Made by a program: the position numbers and the translations under genes
In this document: positions 42,958 to 50,112 of the stretch, piece after piece
Numbering within the stretch: position 1 is the stretch's first letter
Layout of the letters: the number at the start of each line of letters is the position of its first letter
The notes under the pieces: model-generated
The model's input: only the letters and a program-made list of their open reading frames with translations
Database searches by the model: none
What the model was told of the DNA's origin: nothing
Assembly (NCBI GenBank): GCA_009917695.1
Contig: JAACJG010000008.1
Span: forward strand, 124,001-188,000
Direction: 5' to 3'
DNA length: 64,000 nt
DNA from: Candidatus Rifleibacterium amylolyticum
Lineage (GTDB): Bacteria > Muiribacteriota > Ozemobacteria > Ozemobacterales > Ozemobacteraceae

Positions 42958-45075
42958 TTACTTTTGAATCAGGTTCAGCAGCTTTTCGAATTCTTCCGGG
43001 GCAAGCTTGAGACTCTGAGCCTGCTTGAAGATATTCAGCTTGGTTTCTATAGCCTGGATCATTTCCTTGGTCTTGGCGTCCGGCTTGATGGTATTCGCCT
43101 TCTGCAGGAGCTCGAGAGCTTCTTCAAACTTCGACTCATGCGCCAGAATGTCGGCAAGGCGGGTCATGATCGGAGCGAAATTGCCGTCAAGATCGAGACC
43201 GGCCATCAGATATTCTCTTGCCTTGTCGGAATCACCATGACGCAACATACTGTCGGCAAAACGCTGATAAGTAATCGGCGTCGGCTCGAATTCAGGCAGG
43301 CTGTCAACCGGCAATCCGTTGGGAGCAGTAATCTTGGCGCCACACATGTGGCAGAAGCGGCTGTCGGGGTTGCTCTGGGTCGCATGACATGAATTACAGT
43401 CATAAAGATTCTGCACTACCCAAACCTTGGACTTTTTGATAACCGAATCACCCTTCAGATAACCCTTTTCGACTTCGAAAACAATGCATCTTTCCGGGAA
43501 TTTGTCAGAGCGGAAATAGTCGGTAGCATAATGTTTCTGCGAATCGTAAGCCTCAGCGATAACGGGCATATAGCTGATCTGGTTGGGTATGATCAGACGA
43601 TCGAGCAGCTTCTGGTGCAGCATCTGAAGTTCTGGCACCGGATTTTTGGCAATGACTGAATCGAGTCCATCAAAAAAGTCGATAAAGCTGGAAACGATAT
43701 CGCTGTCGCCTTCGACCTTGATGACCTTTTCTTCGACCGGGGCCTCATTTCCGCCCAATCTTGCCTTGAGGTTTTCAACTTCGAGAGTCTTTGCCTCAAG
43801 CTGCTCACGCGTTTTGCTCAAAATGCCTTCAAAATTCTGAATAGCCAGCATCTGATCAGCAACCTGCTGAGTCAGCTGCTCGACTTCTTCGCGAATAGCA
43901 GGATCATTCATGCTTTCATCCTGGCGAGATTCGAGAGAAACGCGCAGTCTGGCCAGCTCATCTTCGCGCTGCTGCAAAGTCTCACGCAGTTTTACAATTT
44001 CAAGCTTGTATGCCCCGACGTCTTCGGTCGAAGCTTCACTGGCGCCAGCCTTCAAAGTCTCGTTCTCGGCTACGAGTTTTTCGCGCTCAAGCTCAAGTGC
44101 TGCGAGTTTTTCGTTCAGCTGCGCACAGTCAGATTCAAGAACAGTCACCTTCATGGCCGTCTCGGTAAAAGCGTCAGCGTCTTTTTGCAGCGCCGCCAGC
44201 TTTGCATTGGCTTCGGCCAGCTCCGAACTATCCTGACGCAGACGCTCAATTTCATCGATATTGATGCCTGGCTGCATACTGCCCGCTTCGAGCTCAGCAA
44301 CTTTTGCGCGTAACTGCTCAAGCTCAAGCTGATCGACGGTCATACCGTCGCCCTCAGATCTTTCAGCCAAAAGGTTTTTAAGATTCAAGACATCCTGCTC
44401 TAGCTCCTGAATCTTGTTCTGGTAAGCGACAACATCGGCCGAAGAGTTTTCTCCACCAGCCTGCAACTGCGCTGACATCTGCTGCATGGCTGCATTAGAC
44501 TGTTCCAGTTCAGCCCGGGCAACTTCGACAGCCTGTTTGAGGCTTTCTATCTCAGCGCTGCTGCCAGATGCCGAGGCAAGCTCAGCCCGCAGTTGTTCAA
44601 TTTCACTTTTTAATGCGGCTGTTTCGTCAGTGCCTGAGGCTCCTGATGAAGACTCGGCCGCCATTCGCGCCTGCTTTTCAGCTTCGAGCTCTTCACGCAG
44701 GCTTGACACAAGCATTTCCAGCTCTGGAACCCGCGAATCTTCAATGACTTCGGTCGAGGCTCCGCCGACCTGCTGTTCTTCCAGCAATTGACTCAGGGTT
44801 TTGATCTGATCGTTTTTCTGCTGTTCAAGGGCTGCAAACTGTTCTTTCTGGCCATTCAGTTCAGACAGCAGGCGGTCGGCTTCCTCGGACTTCTCTTCGA
44901 GAGCCCGTTTAAGCTCTTCAACACCTTCACCACCTGTGCCACCTGATTCCAGCTGTGTCTTGAGATTTCTGATCTGGAGCTGCAGCAACTTTATCAGATT
45001 ATCCTTCTGGACAATCTGCTGATTCAATTTCTTGAAAAATTCGTTACTGATCTCCCCATTACTTTCTAGATTCAT
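42958..45075 (-). CDS. Coiled-coil protein with GrpE-like domain, zinc ribbon and TPRs
   Basis: 705 residues. A very long acidic coiled coil (about 8-455) is followed by a region (about 462-552) that looks like the GrpE head: GLDSVIAKNP, then AYDSQKHYATDYF, then EVEKGYLKGDSVIKKSKVWV, which parallels GrpE's EVLQKGYKLGDRVLRPA. A zinc ribbon (CNSCH...CHMCG, about 558-582) and two or three TPRs (595-690) close the protein. No dnaK or dnaJ is nearby. ATG 45075 has AGGGAG 6 nt upstream and a promoter with a 190-nt leader. Function is unknown; a chaperone adaptor is possible. Confidence 0.78.
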   Translation of the reverse strand: MNLESNGEISNEFFKKLNQQIVQKDNLIKLLQLQIRNLKTQLESGGTGGEGVEELKRALEEKSEEADRLLSELNGQKEQFAALEQQKNDQIKTLSQLLEEQQVGGASTEVIEDSRVPELEMLVSSLREELEAEKQARMAAESSSGASGTDETAALKSEIEQLRAELASASGSSAEIESLKQAVEVARAELEQSNAAMQQMSAQLQAGGENSSADVVAYQNKIQELEQDVLNLKNLLAERSEGDGMTVDQLELEQLRAKVAELEAGSMQPGINIDEIERLRQDSSELAEANAKLAALQKDADAFTETAMKVTVLESDCAQLNEKLAALELEREKLVAENETLKAGASEASTEDVGAYKLEIVKLRETLQQREDELARLRVSLESRQDESMNDPAIREEVEQLTQQVADQMLAIQNFEGILSKTREQLEAKTLEVENLKARLGGNEAPVEEKVIKVEGDSDIVSSFIDFFDGLDSVIAKNPVPELQMLHQKLLDRLIIPNQISYMPVIAEAYDSQKHYATDYFRSDKFPERCIVFEVEKGYLKGDSVIKKSKVWVVQNLYDCNSCHATQSNPDSRFCHMCGAKITAPNGLPVDSLPEFEPTPITYQRFADSMLRHGDSDKAREYLMAGLDLDGNFAPIMTRLADILAHESKFEEALELLQKANTIKPDAKTKEMIQAIETKLNIFKQAQSLKLAPEEFEKLLNLIQK

Positions 45076-45390
45076 ACCGTCTCCCTAAAATCAATACAGA
45101 ATAACGTTTCAGGCAACTCTCCCAAAACAGCGCCAAATCAAACCAATAAGATTCATGCGCTGACAAAAAGCACGCAGTCACAGCATTTAGCCGACAACCG
45201 CCCCACAAAAGCGCCCTGTCATGCGAAAAGCAGAACGAACCACCATTCGCCCACCGGGTCTCTAAACCAAGAAAGTCTAGCACAGAGTCAGAGGCAATGC
45301 AACATTCTGAATGTGCGACAAAGAAATTATCTACAACGTCGCCCAGAAGACGACAAGCTTGATCTGAAACAAGACTTTCAGCAGACAGAC
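45076..45390 (-). other. Gene-free 315-nt stretch with promoter and long leader
   Basis: No believable gene is seen. It holds a promoter for the coiled-coil gene (45274-45302), giving a leader of about 190 nt before ATG 45075, and a small CTGAAA/TTTCAG hairpin without a T-run after the YvyF-like gene's stop. No T-box motif or known riboswitch was recognised in the leader. Confidence 0.4.
45274..45302 (-). promoter_or_regulatory. Candidate promoter of the coiled-coil/valS region
   Basis: TTGCAT (45297-45302) and TAGACT (45274-45279) with a TGC extension are 17 nt apart on the minus strand. It would start near 45267, about 190 nt before ATG 45075. Confidence 0.5.
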
Positions 45391-45759
45391 CTATTTCTGT
45401 TCAGGTTTTGAGCTGTCCCTGAGCATTTTAACCTGCTCTTTCAATGTCTTTTTACATTCAGCACAGACAACCCCGTCGTAAATCGTTGCCTGACAAAGCT
45501 GACATGGATGAGCCACCCGCTTGACTCCGGCTCTTTCAAGGCGACCGGAACGAATCAGCGCTTCAACATGATCTATATCGCAGGAGGCGTGTTTGGCCAC
45601 TTCTTCTAATGTCGCTCCTGGATTAGCTTTCAGAAAGTTCTTAACTTTCTGAAACAACTGTTCTTCTTCCTGAAAGCACTTTGGACAAACGTCGCGCGCC
45701 AGTTTGACCATTATCAGACCACACACCCTGCAAGCAATCAATTTTGAATCCTGTGGCAT
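45391..45759 (-). CDS. YvyF-like zinc-ribbon protein (copy 2)
   Basis: 122 residues from ATG 45759, which has AGGAG 7 nt upstream; an upstream in-frame Met would add 20 residues without a good ribosome site. The order is CRVCG...CPKC (about 10-28), a winged-helix-like segment LEEVAKHASCDIDHVEALIRSGRL, then CQLC...CAEC (about 83-100). This is the TIGR03826 (YvyF) layout, close to the 169-residue copy at 12667. No flagellar gene is nearby. Two perfect palindromes lie just upstream of its start. Confidence 0.8.
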   Translation of the reverse strand: MPQDSKLIACRVCGLIMVKLARDVCPKCFQEEEQLFQKVKNFLKANPGATLEEVAKHASCDIDHVEALIRSGRLERAGVKRVAHPCQLCQATIYDGVVCAECKKTLKEQVKMLRDSSKPEQK

Positions 45760-45773
45760 CTTGCTACTCCTGG

Positions 45774-45785
45774 CATACATGTATG
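45774..45785. promoter_or_regulatory. Perfect 12-bp palindrome, candidate operator
   Basis: CATACATGTATG is a perfect palindrome, placed just upstream of the Shine-Dalgarno of YvyF-like copy 2 (ATG 45759), so it would lie in the leader or overlap the promoter. It is 36 bp centre to centre from the palindrome at 45810-45821. Confidence 0.4.
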
Positions 45786-45809
45786 ATGTACAGAAATTTG
45801 CAGAAACAA

Positions 45810-45821
45810 AAGTGTACACTT
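45810..45821. promoter_or_regulatory. Perfect 12-bp palindrome, candidate operator
   Basis: AAGTGTACACTT is a perfect palindrome upstream of YvyF-like copy 2. With the site at 45774-45785 it forms a pair of different palindromes. The protein that binds is unknown. Confidence 0.4.
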
Positions 45822-45944
45822 CTGCGTATTAATCTATAGGAAAAAATTTATTTATTCAATAAATATTTGTTCTGATGCCCGTTTCCGTCGCCCCGAAACG
45901 AAATTTAGCTTCTTTTCCTGTTCGGGCAGGGCTGTCATTTTTCA

Positions 45945-45963
45945 TAATAATGTTCTATTATTA
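45945..45963. repeat. AT-rich inverted repeat before the Ser/Gly-rich gene
   Basis: TAATAAT and ATTATTA form a perfect 7-bp inverted repeat around a 5-nt loop, about 40 nt before the start codon at 46003. It has no T-run and may overlap the promoter, so an operator is as likely as a hairpin. Confidence 0.4.
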
Positions 45964-46002
45964 ATTCAGAGGTTTATACCCGAGAGTGCAAGGGAGTTGA
46001 AT

Positions 46003-48456
46003 ATGAAAAAACTGCTATCAGGCCTGGTCATCTTACTGCTTATGCTGTCGGCACAATGTCCGGCAGGCGCTGCCGATATTGAGTTTGACTCCTTCAAGGA
46101 AGCTGAGGCAGCTGCCCAGAGACGCGCCCAGGAATACCAGCAGAAAATGGACGAACACATGAAAAACGTCCAGGAAGAATGGGAAGAACAGCAGAGAGAC
46201 CTCGGCGCCGACAATGCCAACCCCGATATTACCAAGATAACCGGCAGCAGCAGCGGCGAAAGAAGCTCTGACAACGAAGCGGCTGACAGCATGGAAAACG
46301 CGGTAAATTCAAGCGTTAACAACCTCAAAAACACCATGATCAATACAGCCGGTCCGAATTCCACCGGATTCGCAGGCGGTGGCGCCGGCTATCAGTGGAG
46401 CGTCAAATACGTCGGCGGCAAGTATGTTCTGTCAGACTCATACAACGAAGCCGATTTTGGCACTGGCAAGAAAAAAGACAAACCGACTGCTACAACCCCC
46501 ACCCCGGCAGCACAGGGCGAAGACAGCGCCACAACTCAGGTCGCCGCCAAAGCACCTGAAAAACCGGCAACTCCAGCCAATGAACCCACAAGCACGAGCG
46601 AAGAACCGGCACCGACTCAGGTGGCAAAGGTTCCCGACAACCAGCCGTCTTCCGGCTCAAGCAGCAATCCAGGCGGTTCCAGCACACCCGGTTCTTCTTC
46701 CAGCTCACCTTCAACTGCGGCTACTCCAGGCAGCAGCGGCTCGTCAAGCTCATCCAGCTCTTCGACTCCTGCCACTCCTGACAAACCAGGACAATCAGCA
46801 ACCGCGCCGACCTCGCCCGGCATAGATCCAGCCCCGGCCAATCTTCCTCCTCCCAAAGTCAGACTTGTTATTCAGCATCCGACTGATTTCAGCGAAGAAG
46901 TATTTGCCAGTAATACTGACAACGAAAGCGCCAGTGACTATGGCCTGGAAAAGTTCAGAATCCCCGAAGATACGCGCGTGAAAATTGCAGTCGAAGTATC
47001 TGATGACGTTGACCCGGAAGACGTATCGCTGGTCATCGTCGATGAAGAAGGCGAACGCGATCCGGTTACAGCATCACGAATGGGCAACTACCGTCACATG
47101 TTCAGGGTTCCCTCAGAAGGATCATACTCCGCTAACGTTTACGTTACCGACAAAGATAAGCCCGGCAACCAGAAAAAGAAGCTGATGCAGGTCAAGATAC
47201 CTGTCACCAAAGTAGATTTTGACAGCAGAACAATCGACAACCAGCGCGGCGGCAGATCATCCGACGGCTCATCTTCATCATCGATGAGTTCCTCATCTTC
47301 TACTTCTTCGTCAGGCAGCGTGGGCGGGTATTCTCATTCGACTCACAGCCAGTCTCAGCAGGTCGATCTCTCAGATTTGTATTCTGATCCCGACGCGGAC
47401 TCTTCCTCGGGCTCTGAAGCAGGCGGAGCAGCGGGCGCCGGGGCATCCGGCTACGCTTCCGGTGGCGGTTCTCAAACAGCCGGCTACAGTGGCTCCGCCG
47501 GCTCATCTGGTTCGTCCGCTGCAGCAGGCTCATCTGACTCCGGCTACTCTTCAGAAAATACCGGCTCAGCTGGCTACTCAAACGCCTCGGCGCAGGGCGG
47601 ATCCAGCGCTCAGAGCTACTCATCTGGTGGAGCAGCCGGCACTGCCGGCAGCTCAAGTGGCGAAGGCGATGCCACAGCCGGCAACAGCGACAGCAGTCAG
47701 TACGGCAATGACAGTGGCTACACTGGTGCCGGTAACGGCTCAGCTGGCAGCCATGGAGGCTCACAGGGCGATTCTACATACTCTGGCGAAGGCGGTTCGA
47801 CTGATGCCGGCAACAATTATGGCGCGGCCGAGGGCAGCGAATACGCGACTGGCGACAGTTCCGGCTACGCCGCCAGCGGTGGCGAACGCCATGCTGATGG
47901 CAGCTACGGTGCAGGATCTTCCAGACCCGGCGACGACCAGGCCGGCAGCAACCAGGAAGGCAACACCGATCCCGACAAGGCAAATGCAGGCAGCGAGTAT
48001 TACGGTGACTATGCCTCAGCCCAGAGCATGTCGTCATCTGCCGGCAACAAGGCCCAGAGCTCTTCCGGCTCGGCTGCTGCGGCTGCCACAGAAGACCAGG
48101 AAGAAGAACCCGTAGAAGAAGACAGCTTCATTCTGTCAATAGGTCTTCGCTCAGAGGCTCATAAGATATACCAGTCATTCGACTTTACCGAAGACCCGGT
48201 ACAGACTGCGACTACTTTGCCGGCCGACAGCGAAATTATCTTCAACATTGTGCTCGGCAAGCAGGTTGAATTTGACAGTGTAAACATCAAAATGGCCGAT
48301 GGCGGTGAGGAATTTGGCGGCAACCTGAGAACCATGGGCGAAGCTTTTGCCTACAGCTTTAAGAACCCCTCTCCCGAATCTTACATACAGGTCTCTGGCC
48401 GAGCTGGCGGACAGTCATTCAGTTACCGCGTAAAAACCCCAGTTTCAAAGAAATAA
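46003..48456 (+). CDS. Secreted Ser/Gly-rich protein with two Ig-like domains
   Basis: 817 residues from ATG 46003, with AGGGAG 6 nt upstream. Signal peptide LLSGLVILLLMLSAQCPAGA; short coiled coil (about 30-70); Pro/Ala/Thr/Ser linker (about 150-285); a beta-rich Ig-like domain (about 287-415); a long Ser/Gly/Ala/Tyr-rich stretch (about 420-700); and a second beta-rich domain (about 705-817). No enzyme motif or anchor. The low-complexity stretch looks like a flexible extracellular spacer. It has its own terminator just downstream and stands alone. Confidence 0.8.
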   Translation: MKKLLSGLVILLLMLSAQCPAGAADIEFDSFKEAEAAAQRRAQEYQQKMDEHMKNVQEEWEEQQRDLGADNANPDITKITGSSSGERSSDNEAADSMENAVNSSVNNLKNTMINTAGPNSTGFAGGGAGYQWSVKYVGGKYVLSDSYNEADFGTGKKKDKPTATTPTPAAQGEDSATTQVAAKAPEKPATPANEPTSTSEEPAPTQVAKVPDNQPSSGSSSNPGGSSTPGSSSSSPSTAATPGSSGSSSSSSSSTPATPDKPGQSATAPTSPGIDPAPANLPPPKVRLVIQHPTDFSEEVFASNTDNESASDYGLEKFRIPEDTRVKIAVEVSDDVDPEDVSLVIVDEEGERDPVTASRMGNYRHMFRVPSEGSYSANVYVTDKDKPGNQKKKLMQVKIPVTKVDFDSRTIDNQRGGRSSDGSSSSSMSSSSSTSSSGSVGGYSHSTHSQSQQVDLSDLYSDPDADSSSGSEAGGAAGAGASGYASGGGSQTAGYSGSAGSSGSSAAAGSSDSGYSSENTGSAGYSNASAQGGSSAQSYSSGGAAGTAGSSSGEGDATAGNSDSSQYGNDSGYTGAGNGSAGSHGGSQGDSTYSGEGGSTDAGNNYGAAEGSEYATGDSSGYAASGGERHADGSYGAGSSRPGDDQAGSNQEGNTDPDKANAGSEYYGDYASAQSMSSSAGNKAQSSSGSAAAAATEDQEEEPVEEDSFILSIGLRSEAHKIYQSFDFTEDPVQTATTLPADSEIIFNIVLGKQVEFDSVNIKMADGGEEFGGNLRTMGEAFAYSFKNPSPESYIQVSGRAGGQSFSYRVKTPVSKK

Positions 48457-48459
48457 TAA

Positions 48460-49233
48460 TCAAAAAAGAGGTTTAAGAGTTGCCGACACGAGTCGGCAAC
48501 TTTTTTTATCGCCTGAGTCAACCAACAGCGAGCCATCAGCCGTGATGGCAAGAGGCAGTCCGCAAAACTCCCGGCTGGCGCCGCACGAAAACGAAAATCT
48601 TGTCTGCCAGAAAACTGAAGCGGCCTTAGACCAGCTTTCGACAAGGCTGTCAGCACTTTCTAACAATAGACCTGCAAAGCTCGAGAAAAATTCACAGAGA
48701 ACCTCTTCGGGATCTAAGCCCTCAGATATCTCACTAAGACTGGCAGCGGTAAATTCTGTGTTCTGCAGAGGAACAAGATTGATACCTACGCCAACGACCC
48801 AATTCTGCCGGCTGCTGATCGAACAGCCTTCACACAAAACACCTGCCAGCTTGCCACGATTGAGCCAGACATCATTAGGCCATTTCAACCATAAGCCAGC
48901 CTTTTCATTTTTTGTCAGACTCCGAATGGCATTGTACAAGGCGAGACCGGCGATCATAGACAGAGGAAATGAACTCTGTATCTCTGTCAGAGAAAATGAG
49001 AACAGCAACGATTGCCCTGGAGCAGCATGCCAACTGCGGCCCGACTGGCCTCGACCGGCTGTCTGATAACCTGCAATTCGGATCTGCGGAGTTATCTCTG
49101 GCAGACTCCAGCTTTGTTTAAGATCATCGTTGGTAGAAACCGTCTCCTGCACCCAGCTGATTCTGTGCCCGCTGAAAACAGGTGACAATGCCAAAGCCCG
49201 ACTGAGCCGCTTACAGCTGAATTCGACAGTCAT
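48460..49233 (-). CDS. birA: Biotin-[acetyl-CoA-carboxylase] ligase (BirA catalytic core)
   Basis: 257 residues. The biotin-ATP motif GRGQSGRSW is intact, with STNDDLK ahead and KWPNDVWLNRGKLAG after it, and the C-terminal SH3-like end DGSLLVDSGDKKSCRLVSATL is present. There is no N-terminal DNA-binding helix-turn-helix, so it is a class I ligase without repressor function. It biotinylates carboxyl carrier proteins. ATG 49233 overlaps surE's stop by 4 nt. Its last codons contain the terminator of the convergent gene. Confidence 0.92.
   Translation of the reverse strand: MTVEFSCKRLSRALALSPVFSGHRISWVQETVSTNDDLKQSWSLPEITPQIRIAGYQTAGRGQSGRSWHAAPGQSLLFSFSLTEIQSSFPLSMIAGLALYNAIRSLTKNEKAGLWLKWPNDVWLNRGKLAGVLCEGCSISSRQNWVVGVGINLVPLQNTEFTAASLSEISEGLDPEEVLCEFFSSFAGLLLESADSLVESWSKAASVFWQTRFSFSCGASREFCGLPLAITADGSLLVDSGDKKSCRLVSATLKPLF
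48479..48507 (+). terminator. Rho-independent terminator inside the birA 3' end
   Basis: A 9-bp stem GTTGCCGAC/GTCGGCAAC with loop ACGA is followed by seven T on the plus strand. It ends transcription of the Ser/Gly-rich gene. The same bases encode the last residues of BirA on the minus strand. Confidence 0.85.
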
Positions 49234-50000
49234 TTTTCCGGCAGAGGAATTTTTCCAGCGAGGGCTGCTAAAAGAGCCGAATCGGTCAAATCAGCCTTCA
49301 ATGGCGTCAGCGAGACATAGCCAGCCTTGACCGCGACTATATCGCAGTCTGGTGCCGGATCAATTATCTCTGGATTACCCTTGAGCCAGTAATAAGACCT
49401 GCCATGCGGGTCGTGGCGATGATCGTATTCTTCGCGATAATCGATCGTACCAGTTCTCGTCAATTTTACGCCACGAACATCGTTTTCTGGAATGCATGGT
49501 ACATTGATGTTGTAAACTCTTGCCGGCTCTACTTCAGCATCAATAAGCATTCTCAGACAGCGTACCGCCCACTTTGCCGCCACCGAAAAATCTGCTCTGG
49601 GGGAATAACTGTCGAGCGACACTGCCGCCGAAAGAATGCCTCTAAAAGCTCCTTCGAAGGCGGCGGCAACCGTTCCCGAATAAAATATATCGACGCACAT
49701 GTTAGGGCCGCAATTAATACCTGAAACGACCAGATCCGGCTTCTCGGGCAACAGAGTAGAAAGCCCTATTTTGGCACAGTCAGCAGGAGTACCGGAAATG
49801 GCGTAAGCCTTTTCCACAGGGGCCGGAAAAGTGACCTCGCGTACACGCAGCGGATGCGCAAGAGTCAGCGAATTGCTGGCCGCGCTCCTCTCTGAATCGG
49901 GAGCGACTACGATAACCTGACCAAGACTACAGAGCTCGGCAGCGAGAGCGGTGATACCGGGAGCATTAATCCCATCATCGTTACAAACCAGAATTCGCAT
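49230..50000 (-). CDS. surE: 5'/3'-nucleotidase SurE
   Basis: 256 residues with the SurE signature: NDDG at 7-10 (metal-binding D8, D9), S38 in VAPDSERSAASN, and SGINCGPN plus YSGTVAAAFEGAF further on. These are the expected metal and active-site positions. SurE hydrolyses nucleoside monophosphates and acts in stationary-phase survival in E. coli. ATG 50000 has GGAGG 5 nt upstream. The gene is divergent from ptsI and coupled to birA. Confidence 0.95.
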   Translation of the reverse strand: MRILVCNDDGINAPGITALAAELCSLGQVIVVAPDSERSAASNSLTLAHPLRVREVTFPAPVEKAYAISGTPADCAKIGLSTLLPEKPDLVVSGINCGPNMCVDIFYSGTVAAAFEGAFRGILSAAVSLDSYSPRADFSVAAKWAVRCLRMLIDAEVEPARVYNINVPCIPENDVRGVKLTRTGTIDYREEYDHRHDPHGRSYYWLKGNPEIIDPAPDCDIVAVKAGYVSLTPLKADLTDSALLAALAGKIPLPEK

Positions 50001-50055
50001 ACTACCTCCAGTGCTTCAAACGTGCTGTGAATGGGCGCTGTATAACTAAAAAAAC

Positions 50056-50084
50056 TTGCGGCTTACATCAGATCATGATATGAT
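50056..50084 (+). promoter_or_regulatory. Candidate sigma70-type promoter of ptsI
   Basis: TTGCGG (50056-50061) and TATGAT (50079-50084) are 17 nt apart. Transcription would start near 50091, about 20 nt before ATG 50113. A palindrome overlaps the spacer and -10. Confidence 0.5.
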
Positions 50085-50086
50085 GT
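50065..50086. promoter_or_regulatory. 22-bp near-perfect palindrome over the ptsI promoter
   Basis: From 50065 to 50086 the sequence reads the same on both strands apart from one mismatched pair (20 of 22 bases symmetric). The half-sites are ACATCA and TGATGT, with core ATCATGAT. It covers the spacer and -10 of the ptsI promoter, the position of a repressor operator. The regulator is not in view. Confidence 0.6.
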
Positions 50087-50112
50087 CGTAACTTTGAATT
50101 CAAGGTTTTTTC

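Noticed and set aside
45076-45267. T-box or other tRNA-sensing leader before the synthetase run
   Set aside because: No T-box sequence or specifier-loop layout could be recognised, and the leader is before a coiled-coil gene rather than a synthetase.
45059-45283. 74-codon open frame in the leader of the coiled-coil gene
   Set aside because: No ribosome site, odd composition rich in Trp, Cys and Arg, and it overlaps the candidate promoter and the next start.
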